This document shows positions 13,738 to 25,492 of a stretch of 64,000 bases of DNA, piece after piece. The stretch comes from Rutpela maculata (Eukaryota > Arthropoda > Insecta > Coleoptera > Cerambycidae). The notes under the pieces were generated by a model, which made no database searches, was not told the origin of the DNA, and saw only the letters and a program-made list of their open reading frames with translations. Position 1 is the stretch's first letter, and every line of letters starts with the position of its first letter. The DNA is taken from contig OW386293.2 of NCBI GenBank assembly GCA_936432065.2, positions 30,330,234-30,394,233 on the forward strand. The letters run 5' to 3'. The translations under genes and the position numbers were made by a program.

Positions 13738-14309
13738 TAGGGATGCACCAAGTAGTTGTTTTTATAAACGCTGGGTTTAACCTACAATTCACACAGCGGG
13801 TACAAGGTATCATTAGGCCGGGTACCAGGTATTTAACGGATAATGGGTATTCATCGAGGAATCGTATCATGCGAAAAGTCACATAACCTAACTTTATTAG
13901 TCAAATTGGCAGTTGACAGGTTTGACATACATCGCCGGTGATTAGTGAAAACTAGTTTTAATTAATTTCTGACATTGCCAATAATATTAAACAATGAACA
14001 ATGAGTGTTAAAGAGGGATTATTACGAACTATCTGAAGATGATCACACTAAGGTAACATGTCTTTTATGATAGAGAAAAATTTCTCGAGGTGGTACAGGA
14101 AAGTGTGCGTCAACCATCTTTAGTAAAACACTTACGCTTTGTTCATGCAGTGGAATATAGTGAATACTTAAAAAAGACTGAAGAAAAACAATTTAATTTC
14201 ATCGCAAAAAAGTACCCGGTACCCGACCAGGTAGGTACTCCGGGTTTCCCTTAAAAAGGGCCGTGTACCCGGCATACCGGGTATTTACCAGGTAGCCGGT
14301 ACATCCCTA
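13738..14309. mobile_element. hAT element, internally deleted
   Basis: Ends are TAGGGATGCACC and GGTACATCCCTA. The flanks GTGTCAAT (13730-13737) and GTGCCAAT (14310-14317) are an 8-bp duplication with one mismatch. Sub-terminal GGTACC/CCGGGTA-rich repeats occur at both ends. A remnant of a transposase N-terminus is seen inside. The termini, duplication length and remnant all point to hAT. Confidence 0.72.
14078..14203 (+). pseudogene. BED zinc-finger remnant of a hAT transposase
   Basis: In one open stretch the translation contains SLVKHLRFVHAVEYSEYLK, which resembles the second half of a BED zinc finger (the H-x4-H spacing and the following EY). The cysteine half is not preserved and there is a stop upstream. 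This is inference from motif shape and from its place inside a hAT element. Confidence 0.35.
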
Positions 14310-14317
14310 GTGCCAAT

Positions 14318-15190
14318 TGTCTTTAATTGTGTCATGTACTAGATTTTCTGTATGTTGTTGATGCAAGTTCATGTTATGTTAACATCTTAATGTAACATTC
14401 TATGAATAAAGATTACTAGTATTGTTTAATAAAAACTTTTTTTCCAATAATTTATTAATTGTATACTTAAAATTATGGACATGTGATATAGAATTTTATG
14501 TAGATATGGCAATAACAAATACATATATCGCACTAGGTACTAGGTAAGTAAAAGCCAGCCTTCTATATTGAATCTGCAGAGAAAAGTGTATTTTTGCGAA
14601 CATGAGATATTAACCTATAAATAAGCAATGTGACAAAACTCGTACCATTATCAAGAAACATATGCACTAGGCATTCTAAAACATGCGACCTTAACATGAG
14701 ATTGGAGGGGACATAACCTCAATCTGCTTACTCCAAAAAATAAAATATTTAAATATAAGACAACTTTACAAAAGGTAAACAGAAAGATTAATGTTGTATG
14801 TACTCGTTATCAGACTATGCAACTCGGTCACCGTAAAATTTATTTTGCTTTAACTCTTACACTTTGCAATACGCGAAAATCTTGGAGTAGATGACATTTA
14901 CATTCTGACAGTATAACATGCCTAAGAGTGAACAACGAATTCTTTTTCTACTAACACTTAATGGAAAATTAACTTTGTTGCTGAAACAGTCAAAACAAAA
15001 TTACATTAGGCATATTTTCATATTTATCAGTTTTTCTTAATACTTTAGGGTTATACACACTACCAAATGCAAATTTCACTGTACTAAACTGTTTTTCTAA
15101 CACCACAAATGCCTATTATATATCAAAACTTTGTTGTTCACTCTTGGAATCTAGCATTTAGGACGCCACCTATTGGTGGGTGGTTTTCAC
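14318..15190. other. AT-rich DNA, no feature recognised
   Basis: No open frame with family motifs, no inverted repeat and no RNA gene seen. Confidence 0.4.
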
Positions 15191-15650
15191 GAATTCAGTT
15201 GCTGCAATTCTTAGTTATTAATGTTGGTATTAATGTTGGTAATGTCATTACCAACACTGCAATGCAAATATTGTAATTTATTTACATTAACATAACCAAA
15301 CTATATGTTATTTCATCGAGTTGACTGATTGATTTTTACCTTTCATTTTAAACCAAATAAGTACTCATTAGGTAGAGATTTAATATTAATAATAATAATA
15401 TAAGCAACAAATTTTCTTCATTATTTATGAATATTTATTTCAAAAATATTTAAAACAATTTTTTTCTAAATTTATGCCAAACCACCACATATACCTGAAA
15501 GAGCACAATGTCAAACATAACCAGTAAATAATTTCACTAATCACTATACTGAACTTGACTCAAAAGATGTTAGTTAGACTACATAAGGAGTGTGATAGCA
15601 AAAAAATGAGGCAATTTCGTTGCCACAACCGAATTGCAGCAACTGAATTG
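15191..15650. repeat. Inverted-repeat element, ~20-bp ends
   Basis: GAATTCAGTTGCTGCAATTC (15191-15210) is inverted at 15631-15650. Just inside the left end are tandem ATTAATGTTGGT units and a small hairpin ending CATTACCAACA. No target duplication identified; class unknown. Confidence 0.4.
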
Positions 15651-16779
15651 CACTCAGAATTGAATGGTCTCATAAGGGCTTTGGGGGTAGAATAATAGTG
15701 CAATGTTCTCTAATCTTTACCAAACCTCTATTTGTTGGTTTGGTTTTTATGATATATCAATACATTATACAACTTTTTTATCGCTTCATTTATCGAAAAG
15801 TTGATAAAAAAACAGTATATTTATTTAGGTTTATCTAATAATGTGCAATCGATTTATATAAACTGATGCCATTTTATCTGTCAAATGACGTAATGCTGTA
15901 ATGCTTAATTCTCTATATCTCAAATTTTAACTGAGAAGTTGTCACATAATTTTGTAATTTTCTGATTAGGTTGCAACGTTAAGATGTGACCTGATTGGGC
16001 ATCACGAAAGTAGTTGAGAAAAATAAAGGTTTTTGATAATATATAAAGGCTCCTTTTATTATTTTTCTTCAATGAATTTTAATGGGTCACGTAAATCTAA
16101 TTTTAATAAATGTACGTACTTGAAAATTCTACTGTTTAAATATTAATGTTTTATTGTTTGTTAATTGCCATCACGTAAACTTTAGTACTTAAGAATTCTC
16201 AGTAAAAATAAACAGATTCTAAAGAAAGAAATACATTTTTTCATTGATTTTAAAGAAGTCGGTGAAATACATGCACAATATTTCAAAGTGGATACATTTA
16301 CCACAAAATTCGGTCATGTTATTTCACCCATTTGGCCACTCTTCAGAAAAATGAAAAGTGGCATGAGAGGTAAAGTGATATATCCCAAGATATACCATTT
16401 TAGAGCTCGCTCCGAAGAAAAACCCGTTGATTAAATCATGTTCTCAAGAATTTCAGCCCCATCCCTGATATAGGTTATAGGTATTTATCAGGGCAACGAA
16501 TCCCTGATTGTTGTTTTCTTATCGAATTCAAAAACTGCAGCGAAATCTGCATAAGTAAGTTTTTAACATTTACTTCAATAATAAGTAAGGCTATAAATTC
16601 CAGTGTCCAACTTATGTACATCACCCTGTACATTACTTAATTGTATTTGTAAAACAAACACACAAAATTTTCTCAAACTTTCTGCAATTTATTCCTTACA
16701 CATATTCACCTGGATAGAATATTCATTACTTATATATACACCCTGTAGAACAAACATAAAACTAACGATTTTCTAATGT
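15651..16779. other. AT-rich DNA with isolated terminal-repeat motifs
   Basis: No gene. Two ACCCTGTA-type motifs (about 16621 and 16734) resemble the ends of the TA-flanked MITE at 17039 and may be solo remnants of that family. Confidence 0.35.
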
Positions 16780-17038
16780 TGGAGTCACGTCAGAAAATGG
16801 TCAACCAAGACCGATTTTGATAAAACCTTTCTTACTGAGTTCTAAATGACATTTATAAAATTGTTTACCCATTAAAAAAATTTACTTTTGCCCCTTTCAT
16901 TGTTTAAACAAATTATTATTAATAGAATTTTAACAAATGTTAAAAATGAGAAAAAAATTATTTTAAGAAACGGTTTTTTGCCAATATCCTGAAAACTATG
17001 AATTTTAAAATTTTATCAAAATAGAGTATTAACACATA

Positions 17039-17637
17039 CAGGGTATCCCACTGGAAATTGCAGAGTTTCTAAGAAAATCGCAAATAATTCATAAAGTAGG
17101 TAGTAAGTTACACACCTACAATATCTACATGAGGAAAAAGGGGAATTTAATTTTACATAATTTAATGCAAAAAAATACAGGGTTTCTATATGACATAAAC
17201 AAGTTTTCGCTGTTTGAAGTTGACAAAATATAACCATAACCTAAAAAACTTGAACACTTGATACTTAGGTATATTATTATTGAATTTCTTTAAACTAGAG
17301 CAAAAAGCAAATGAAGATCTTATACGTAAAAAAAGTTATAAAGGTTATTGGAAACATTTCTGAAACGACTGAGTTTAGGGATAGAGTATGCTACATATTT
17401 TCGACTCAGAATTTTTCGCTCTTTTCAAAAACTTCAAAAGTATAAGTGTTCCACTTAAAATAAGCAAGTTGGTATCGACTTCCGGTATAAGCGAGGGTAT
17501 AATCGGAAGTGCCAAATGCTTGTAATAATTTTCTTTGGATTGGTCATACTGACATTAGTGATTTCCTAAATTTTCAAAATGTTCTGGTGCGTACCTTTCC
17601 CTATATTGATCGATGTAGTTCCTGGTGGAATACCCTG
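17039..17637. mobile_element. TA-flanked MITE in left foldback arm
   Basis: Ends are CAGGGTATCCCAC and GTGGAATACCCTG with TA on each side (17037-17038 and 17638-17639). The opposite arm of the host foldback (about 20075-20110) runs through the same sequence without this insertion, with one TA at the matching place, giving an internal empty-site control. The TA duplication suggests a Tc1/mariner-type source. The 73-codon frame inside is not a gene. Confidence 0.78.
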
Positions 17638-18279
17638 TATAACTTGAAGTCCCGTCTAATTTGGTCAAAAATGTGATTGACTCAAAAACTAAGGCTCTAC
17701 AAAAAAAATGTTGAAAGATAATTTCATTCCCTACAATTTGGTTTTTAGTAAGTATACTTCTCTGAAATGAAATTTGACCAATTTATGGCTATATGTTTTT
17801 TAAAAAAGTACGTTTTTATGAAAATCGAAATTGCGAATTTATTCACTTAAATTGAGTTCTAACAAAAAAATTCATTTAAACTTTTTTACAGCTGTTTAAA
17901 CAATTAATCAAATGACATTATATGATTTTCCTTAAAAATAATTTACCTAAAAAATACAATTTGTTTAAAAAAAAAAGCATTTGTATCTGAAGTTGTTATA
18001 AACTATCATATTTAAACAAACAAAATATTACAAAGGACCCCGCACATTTCTTATGTAAAATAATGCCTGGCGGATTTGGTTAAAATTAAAATATGTTATT
18101 TATGAAATCATCCTGAATAAAAGTCTCCATGGGAGCAAGGCCGAAAAATTAATAATTTTTAAGTTACGGAGTTTTGAAGTTGTCTATCCGTGGTATATCA
18201 AATTCGGAACGAATTATGATGTGGCTGAAAAACAGCTCGAGTTTGACACGAATTTTCAAAATTAGAAATCCAACAAACT

Positions 18280-18665
18280 AATTAGCCTCCTTCCTAGATA
18301 TGGACCACAATACGAACCGGAAGTTGCATGATTAAGTCCATTTTGAAAGGTGAAAACTTATGCAGTCTGTATATAGACCTGGGTAATAACTTCCGGTTCG
18401 CACTTCAGCGCTGTGTTATTGTGGTCCATATCTAGCGAGGAAGCCTGAAACCTGTTCATTTACCTGAAATACTTTTCACCCTTCAAAATGGACTTAATTA
18501 TGCTACTTCCGGTTCATATTTCAGTCCTGTGTTATTGTGATCCATATCTAGTGAGGGTGCCTGAAATCCATTTATTTATACGTAATTATTACGCAGGTCT
18601 ATATATACGCTGAAAAAGTTTTCACCTTTAAAAATGGACTTAATTATGCCACTTCCGGCTGTAGC
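18280..18665. repeat. Short direct and inverted units around ACTTCCGG
   Basis: AAAATGGACTTAAT followed by ATGC and ACTTCCGG occurs twice directly (about 18487 and 18632) and once inverted (near 18312-18345). It alternates with ATTGTGGTCCATATCTAG-like units. The block forms local palindromes in the centre of the composite foldback. Confidence 0.45.
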
Positions 18666-18687
18666 AGTACACTTAAAGCACCTGCAG

Positions 18688-19405
18688 AGTGACCAATTTA
18701 AAAGCGGAACACCTCTCTACAATTTTTATTTATTGTGCGATTTGAATCAAATTTTATTCAAGTAAGTATAGAACAAATTAGGGTCTAATTATGATCAGAA
18801 AAACATTTGCCTCCTACAAATGCAAATCCACCTGGGTACCAAAATATGCGGACAAAATTTTATTATTGGAAAATTTTGTTAATGAAACTTGTTCGGAATT
18901 GTCCAAAAACCTTAAGTCCAAAATTTAATGAAAATAAAAAAATATTGAAATTTTGATTAAAATAATGTCAAAGTCCAAAATATTTTAATGGTTTTTTTTT
19001 ATTTAGAAAACTCGAGAGAAAACTACTATGACAATTTTGTTTGAAATTAAACCCAAGCTGCAAGGTAGTTCTCAAGTAATTTGCAGTTATTTTTTTAAAT
19101 AGGTACTTAATTACTTTTAAAATTTTTTAAATTTCAATTTTTCAATTTTTTAATTGTGATTAAATTTTGGATAATTCTGAACAAGTTTCATTAACAAAAT
19201 TTTCCGATAATAAAATTCCTAATATGATTTGTTGATTTTTCTGCATATTTTGGTATCGCAGGTGGCTTTGCATTTGTAGGAAGCGAAAATGTTTTTCTGG
19301 TCATAATTAGATCCTAATTTGTTCTATATTTGAGAAAAATTTGATACAAATCACACAATAAATAAAAATTTTAGAGAGGTGTTCCGCTTTTAAACGAGTC
19401 TCTAT
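18688..19405. mobile_element. Inner foldback
   Basis: The left arm (18688 to about 18915) is inverted at about 19165-19405. The shared outer block is AAAAGCGGAACACCTCTCTA and the inner one TTTTGTTAATGAAACTTGTT. The loop is AT-rich and non-coding. Confidence 0.65.
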
Positions 19406-20250
19406 ATATTAACTTTTTTTTTGTACGCATTACTTAAATACATATTTTATTTTTTTGGCACTACTTAATTATAAAATTTATTTTTTACCGTAATTTTTAT
19501 AATATTCATATGATTGTAGAAAACGCTGTAATTAGAGTAAATGAATGCGGTTGATCCCATTTCAAAGAAACTTGAATAAGCGTTATTTTCCAACAAAGAT
19601 TTGTAATATTTTGTTTGTTTAAAGATGATAGGTACCTAGTTTATAACAATTTTTTTTTATTGTATTTTTTTGGATAAATTATTTTTAAGGAAAATAATAT
19701 ATGCCATTTAATTTTTAATTGTTTAAAAATCTACAAAAAAGTTTAAATGAACTTTTTTGCTAGAACTTAGGTAATTTAAAGAAATAAATTCACAATTTCG
19801 ATTTTCATAAAAACGCACCTTATTAAGAATTGATCAATTTTTATCGCAGAGCGTTATACTAAAATCCAAATTGTAGGAACTTAAATTATCTTTCAACATT
19901 GTAATCAACTGTTTTTGTGTACAACTTTAGTTTTTGAGTCAATCATCAAAAACGCAGGTTGAAATTAGACTTTTGGAGAGGAGTGAAAAAAACACTAAAC
20001 CTTTAAGAATTATATTACGGTAAATTTTTGACCAAATTGGACGGGGCTTATCTCAAATTAAGGGTAATTTCATAGTCTTCAAGTTATATGTTTTAATACT
20101 ATTTGATAAAGTTTGTAGTTTTCAAGATAATGATATTTGCAAAACACAGTTTTTTTAAATAATTTTTTTTCATTTTTAACATTTTTCTAATCTTTATTAA
20201 CAATAATTTGTTTCAACAATTTGTGAGGCAAAAGGATACTTTTTGATGTA

Positions 20251-20422
20251 CCTGAAGTTTCGAACGTTCACTTGAACAAATTTCATATGAAAAGGAAAAA
20301 TTTATAAAAACTACTAATAGACTTAGGCGTACCAATTTTTTGAAAAGTGGTAGGTATGCCTAAGTCGATTAATTGAAAATTTTCATATCAAATTCGTTCA
20401 AGTGAACGTTCGAAAATTCAGG
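20251..20422. mobile_element. Palindromic MITE in right foldback arm
   Basis: The ends CCTGAA and TTCAGG continue inward as near-perfect ~43-bp arms sharing CGAACGTTCACTTGAAC. TA flanks both sides (20249-20250 and 20423-20424). The matching position in the left arm of the host foldback (about 16885) lacks it, so it is a later insertion. Confidence 0.72.
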
Positions 20423-20558
20423 TAATCTACTTTTTTAATGAGTAAACATTTTGATAAATGTCATTTAGAACCCATTAAAAAGGGTTTCATCAAAATCGGT
20501 CTTGGTTAACTGTTTTCCAAGATTCCAGCTGTTTTACGTCTAAAGTGACTCCACTATA

Positions 20559-21147
20559 AAGCACAAGCCTGTTTCTTGACTTTTTTTTCCATTTACTGTA
20601 CCTCTTTTGCGACATGCAGTGTATATAGCTGTCTATATATTTTTTTGTAAATGCCTCGACACTACGCAACCAAAAAATTGTAACTGCCTCGTAATAAGCT
20701 GCCTCTTTTTACATATGGTTTTAGTTGAAATATATTACTCAGATCACCCATAACAAACTCGTTATCCTAGTAACAAATATAATTTATAATATATTTATAT
20801 AATATATTAGTTTTATTAAATCTCTATTTGATTTGGCATGGAATGACTCCAATTTAATATACAAAAGCAAATGTTATTAAGTATAACATCTCAAATCTTT
20901 ACAGATCTTAATGATGACGAAAAAAAAGGACATGCAGTTTAAAATGCGGTGCTTATTTGAGAGAGATTCAGGGAAAATTAAAGCTGCTTACTTGACAATT
21001 TCTCAAAATTTACACATGCACGACATAGGTATTTCGTATTGGGTTGCATAGGTACAGTTATATAAATTTTTTTTGGATAACGTCAAAGTAAACATTTTGT
21101 GATATCACATTCAATCACTATACCATATTTTGTACTCACTAAAAAAA
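20559..21147. other. AT-rich DNA downstream of the USP1 gene
   Basis: No feature seen apart from the 3' flank of the minus-strand protease gene. Confidence 0.4.
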
Positions 21148-21153
21148 TTTATT
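21148..21153 (-). terminator. Polyadenylation signal AATAAA for the USP1 gene
   Basis: The plus strand reads TTTATT, so the minus strand reads AATAAA about 36 bases past the stop codon. This is the first canonical signal downstream of the coding region. Confidence 0.5.
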
Positions 21154-21188
21154 AAATAATGTACCCATCTAGATGATATTGGTTACCA

Positions 21189-23042
21189 TTAGTCTATGGC
21201 CAGATCGGTGATTTTCGCATAAAACAACAGATACGGAGTCGACGTGGAGTTCGGCTTGTACCCTAGTTCATCTATAAACTCCTGGCTAGTTATGGGTCGG
21301 ATGTTCTCGTCGTCGCATTCCAGCCACATATCCTCGGAAGGCGTGGTCGACGAATGCCAGTACTCCTGTCCACTCTTCCTCGAAAAACTATTAATCACAT
21401 TTTCAACCACGTTTTTGTTTAATCTAACACCACAGCAGTCCATGCTTTTGCACATCCTGACCCCATTGAAAACGCTCTTGGATGACAGGCCATTCTTGCT
21501 CTCGATCAGTGAATTTCCGAGAGACCTTGGCTTTAGAAACTTTAGTATATTCAGAGATTTCTCGCTACTACTAGCCGAGAGGCTACCCTTGGGCAAGTCT
21601 CTCGAGCATTCCGCATAATCTTCCAAGTGATCGGAGGCTTTAACGTAAGCGATGTAATGACCGGAAGCCATAGTACCACCCAAATGCATTATAACACAGC
21701 ACAGCTGGTATCGATGTGGGGGAGATTCTCTTTCGTCAACTTTACAGCAACTCTCGCAAAAACATTCCATTTCCAATGGTGTGGGTAAGTAAGTGTTGAC
21801 TTTCTGAACGCCTGAGGTCGATGTCGTAAACCTCTTTAGTTGCAAAACCATAATATTTGGCAATTTCTCAAATAAAACCTCTCGGCTAGCCTCGTTATAT
21901 CTTTCGCACTTCTCACAGAGATACTTATTGGCGTCGCACAGCTTTTCCGTCGTGACACAGGCCCTCCGGAATATATCGTTAACGTTGATATTCACTTCCA
22001 ATTCATCATCCTTTATTGATATAGGTACTGGTATGTCATAGAAAGGTTCTTTCCTTTCGGTTACGCTTTCACACTCTAAGCACTTCGTGCGCCTCAATGT
22101 AACCCCTTCAAAGTCTTCGGCAACAAAGTTGTAGCCAAGTTTTTTTCTATTGCCACTGCTATTATTGCTGTCTACAGAACCGGAGTCTTCAACGTCAGTT
22201 ATATTATTTGCACCATTGGCATGTTCCTCTGATATGGCCTCCTTAGCATTCTTGTCTTTCTTCTTTAAGCTCTTCTTCCATGAACGCCTGACGTTCCAGA
22301 GCTTACTATTATTTGTAGGAGGCAAGGTCTCAGTTTCGTTTAACAGTTCAGGATTCTGTTGCACTTGTTGAGTCAACACGTCACAGGTTTCCCTTATATT
22401 ATCAAGCAAATACACCAACAACTCATGAGCGTCTTGTTGATTATTTCCTTCAAAGATGGAATTGGCTTCTCTGACGGCTTGCAGCAATGCAACAGGTTGA
22501 TATGGATCAGTAGAATCTTTCAATTCAAGATTATGCATGGTCATGAATAATTCGTGAAGCTTTTCCGTTACAATTTGTACCTTTGACTTTGGTATAATAT
22601 CATTCGTGCTGCCTAGGGACAATAAATCTTTGCTACTTGTACTACGAGAGCTAGGACCTGTTATGGAGCCTACGTTTCTTCCTAATGAGGATGTTTTAGC
22701 TTTGGTCTGGCCTAGTCTTGAACTTACTAAGGCCAAATCACCGATCAAGTGATGGAGATTATGTAAGAAAGTAGGAGCAAATCTCAAAGTATACAGTACA
22801 CTATTTAAAAAGCAAGTATTTCCCATGTTGGAAAGAGTAGCAACGGGAGAGTCGTGTAGGGCATCTCCGTTGCTCCTCTGGTCTGCTCTATAACCGTTTA
22901 ACATGTCACTAAGCACTTGTTTCTTCGCTGGTACAGAATCTTCCTCAAACTGGTACTTACGTTTAAGTTCGCTGGTTTTATATTTTCTCTTGGATAAAGA
23001 TAATTTGCGCATAGAAATCACATCATTCTCCAGAATTGTCAT
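21189..23042 (-). CDS. Usp1: Ubiquitin carboxyl-terminal hydrolase, USP1-like
   Basis: A 617-residue peptidase of family C19 (ubiquitin-specific protease), a cysteine protease that removes ubiquitin from proteins. The catalytic Cys is C77 in SNMGNTCFLN, the His is H462 in SGHYIAYV, and the acidic residue is probably D577/D578 after W573. Two zinc-finger CxxC pairs of the fingers subdomain are C321/C324 and C376/C379. Segments TKCLECESVTERKE and STSTPYLLFY at the C-terminus resemble vertebrate USP1, which acts on FANCD2 and PCNA in DNA damage tolerance; that role here is inferred. Lys/Ser-rich inserts lie at about 105-155 and 245-300. It is shorter than vertebrate USP1 (nearly 800 residues), and I see no counterpart of the Gly-Gly self-cleavage insert. 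The coding region has no intron. The start is the first Met, 14 bases after a splice acceptor. Confidence 0.93.
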   Translation of the reverse strand: MTILENDVISMRKLSLSKRKYKTSELKRKYQFEEDSVPAKKQVLSDMLNGYRADQRSNGDALHDSPVATLSNMGNTCFLNSVLYTLRFAPTFLHNLHHLIGDLALVSSRLGQTKAKTSSLGRNVGSITGPSSRSTSSKDLLSLGSTNDIIPKSKVQIVTEKLHELFMTMHNLELKDSTDPYQPVALLQAVREANSIFEGNNQQDAHELLVYLLDNIRETCDVLTQQVQQNPELLNETETLPPTNNSKLWNVRRSWKKSLKKKDKNAKEAISEEHANGANNITDVEDSGSVDSNNSSGNRKKLGYNFVAEDFEGVTLRRTKCLECESVTERKEPFYDIPVPISIKDDELEVNINVNDIFRRACVTTEKLCDANKYLCEKCERYNEASREVLFEKLPNIMVLQLKRFTTSTSGVQKVNTYLPTPLEMECFCESCCKVDERESPPHRYQLCCVIMHLGGTMASGHYIAYVKASDHLEDYAECSRDLPKGSLSASSSEKSLNILKFLKPRSLGNSLIESKNGLSSKSVFNGVRMCKSMDCCGVRLNKNVVENVINSFSRKSGQEYWHSSTTPSEDMWLECDDENIRPITSQEFIDELGYKPNSTSTPYLLFYAKITDLAID

Positions 23043-23269
23043 CTTCTTTAGTAAACCTGCAATAAAAGTTGTAAGATTACTTAACTCACATCAATATGAA
23101 TATTAAATAACACTTGTTACAGATGGCAACCACTCACATGTGTAATTGGTTTTAAAACGGTATTTAAGGGGAAATCACAATCGGCTTTCTATCTGTCAGT
23201 TGTACATAAAAATATGTTACAAAAATATCAATAATTAACTGTAAAACACTTTATTAAACTAATCTTACG
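23043..23269 (-). other. Predicted 5'-UTR exon 2 start and upstream intron of Usp1
   Basis: On the minus strand a pyrimidine-rich TTTTATTGCAG ends at 23057, so exon 2 would begin at 23056, 14 bases before the ATG. A plausible donor (GTAAGA) is read at 23268-23263, giving a 212-base intron. The acceptor is convincing; the donor is one candidate among several. Confidence 0.45.
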
Positions 23270-24058
23270 ACTTATTCCACTGAAGGAGGACAGGAAGACA
23301 AAATAAAAATATAATCCACTATACAAGTTACTAAAAATTACTGACGCTCGTCTGAAGCACCCGCGAAAATTGAAACAAAGAATTTAAAATGAATACACAT
23401 TTTTTATGTTTTTTATACAACACTAAGATTTTAAAAAATAATCAACACAGTGCGCTATGATTTTGATAAAAAATTTAATGGACATACTGTCGGTCTCTTT
23501 TTCTTTTTGTCATTAATTTTAAATAACGGATCACCGGATCAGTCAGTATGACAACTACACAGCATTATGCAATGGTATCACATTGCCAACAGCCATCAAC
23601 AATTTTTGATCAAACGTGAGGTAGATACCTTTCCTTAATTCTTTCTCAATGTATTAATTTCTATTTTTGTTCTATTGATTCTTTGTTATTGATTGTAGCA
23701 CAGGGCACGAAAAATATTATCTGGAAATTACCATTCTACTGAAATCTGTTTTTCATTTCCATTGTAATTAGTATTTTGAAGTATAGATGTCACGTGAACA
23801 CTACTAATTTAAAATCATAAGGTCCTTTCCTTTGCACAAGAAGTGTGACACTAATTCTGAGTGACAGAGATGGCATCAATATTATATATCATAAGTTAAA
23901 GTGAGACAATCTTACACCAGTGCAAGATTTGTAGATTATAAGGTTCCCTCGTATTCAGCTTTTCGTTGAGAAGTGAGTGCGGAGATGAATCGTCAGACTA
24001 TCCTTGTTCTTCGAACGGGCAGTTGCGGTGCAGTTATCTCTTTCTAGGAGGACGGTCC
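23270..24058. other. Upstream region of the Usp1 gene
   Basis: Presumed first exon and promoter of the minus-strand protease gene lie here. I could not fix a TATA box or initiator. No other feature was seen. Confidence 0.3.
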
Positions 24059-24066
24059 GTACTGGC

Positions 24067-24364
24067 TAGTGATGGGTAAAAGCAGTTATTTTTTAATAAC
24101 TGTTTCAACTGCTACTGCTATTTTGAAATAACAGTTTAAAAATAACAGATCGATGAGAAGTGCTAGCATGCGCATACCGCAGCGCGCAGTTTGCAAATGT
24201 TATTTGTTATTTCAGAGACGTTATTTTATACATCATGCTGCTGTCGCTGCTGCTTATCTGTTATTTTCTCACCTGTTATTTTCGAACGGAAATAACAGTC
24301 TGTTAATGCTATTTACAAATAACAGTTATAAAATAACAGGTTGTTAAATAGCAACTCATCTCTA
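24067..24364. mobile_element. hAT-type MITE rich in AATAACAG
   Basis: An exact 8-bp duplication GTACTGGC flanks it (24059-24066 and 24365-24372). Ends are TAGTGATGGGT and ACTCATCTCTA, an imperfect inverted pair. The interior carries many direct and inverted copies of AATAACAG. No coding capacity. Confidence 0.78.
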
Positions 24365-24549
24365 GTACTGGCCCGAAATATGGTCAGAAGTATACTATAA
24401 CCTGTAGTGTTATATTCTATAACTTATCCTGATTACCATACCATGCAAAACGGTGACTCAAAATACGAGGTAAAATTACTCCCTACCTCAGGCGGGTCAT
24501 TGCGAGCTCGTTCCAGTTACAAGTTCTTTGCTTATTATTAACATTACAC

Positions 24550-24720
24550 TAGGGTGACCATACGTCCGGCATTTCGGTGGACAGTCCAGCATTTTGGAGT
24601 ACTCTCTGTGATCAAAAAAATTTTTCCTCTCGGTCATCAAAAAATGTTGGGATCAAGAAATGATTTTTCGGATTTCTGCTCCCCCGCAGAAGTGTCCAGC
24701 ACAAAAATCTGGTCACCCTA
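24550..24720. mobile_element. hAT-type MITE, TAGGGTGACCA ends
   Basis: TAGGGTGACCA at the left and TGGTCACCCTA at the right are perfectly inverted over 11 bp apart from short internal differences further in. The flanking 8-mers CATTACAC (24542-24549 and 24721-24728) are identical. These ends are common in animal hAT families. Confidence 0.82.
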
Positions 24721-25169
24721 CATTACACAAATTCTTAGAATATCTTGAATTAGGCTCTGCATCTGATGTGATTTCACACCAGCTGCTCATTTTAGCGCAA
24801 AGGAATAGACCTATAGAGATCAGTTGGTATTTGGAAATAGTTATTTTTGTCACTTTGTCGCAGTTTCGACCCGTTCGTAGTTCCTACTTTGTAAAGACAA
24901 TAATTGTTAATTTTGGCAACAGTCTGCTGTGATATATGTTGTTTGTTGTACATCTAATACAATACGTGATATACCGAAGAGAGATAATCAAAGAGTCACA
25001 ACAATAAGTATCCTTAAGCAGAGAATTTTGCAGAAATATGCGTTTATTTTTTATTTGTTATAAATATTTTAAAAACCAAACATAGTGTATAATCTTTAAA
25101 ACTCCTTTAGATACTTGCTTATTGCTCTAAAGAATACAGCGATATATAATTATTAAAAAAATTGTATAA

Positions 25170-25230
25170 TAGCCCCCCCCCCCCAACAATTTTTTGCCCT
25201 GGGGCCCCATGACGTCTAGTTACGCTACTG
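25170..25230 (-). mobile_element. Solo end of a hAT-type element
   Basis: Read on the minus strand it begins CAGTAGCGTAACTAG and continues into GGGGCCCC and a G run, a common hAT terminus pattern. No partner end or target duplication was found nearby, so this is a truncated copy. Confidence 0.3.
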
Positions 25231-25492
25231 ACAAATAGTTGTTATTTTTGTGAAACAGTTCCACAAATGGTACTAGAGTATATATCATGGAAAGAACTCT
25301 CAAAGTGTCATCGTTTTAAGAATCCAAGAGAAATTAGACTGGAACTAGACTAGAGTGAACCAAGAAAAGTGTCCAACAAATAAAGAGAAAGAGAAAAATG
25401 AGTGTAAGTACGTTTTGTTTTTGCATACCGACGCATATTGACACCTTGGAGCACGTTCAATATAGATGCTGGATACGGATAATGGACCTCAT

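Larger units (their letters stand above)
16780..20558. mobile_element. Large composite foldback with nested insertions
   Basis: The left arm (16780-17037 continued at 17640 to about 18036) is inverted in the right arm (about 19595-20250 continued at 20425-20558). Shared blocks include ACCAAGACCGATTTTGAT and GTTCTAAATGACATTTAT. The outermost blocks contain GAGTCAC and its complement. Each arm is interrupted by a different MITE. The centre holds a second, inner foldback and short repeated units. No coding potential. Divergence between arms suggests it is old. Confidence 0.68.
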
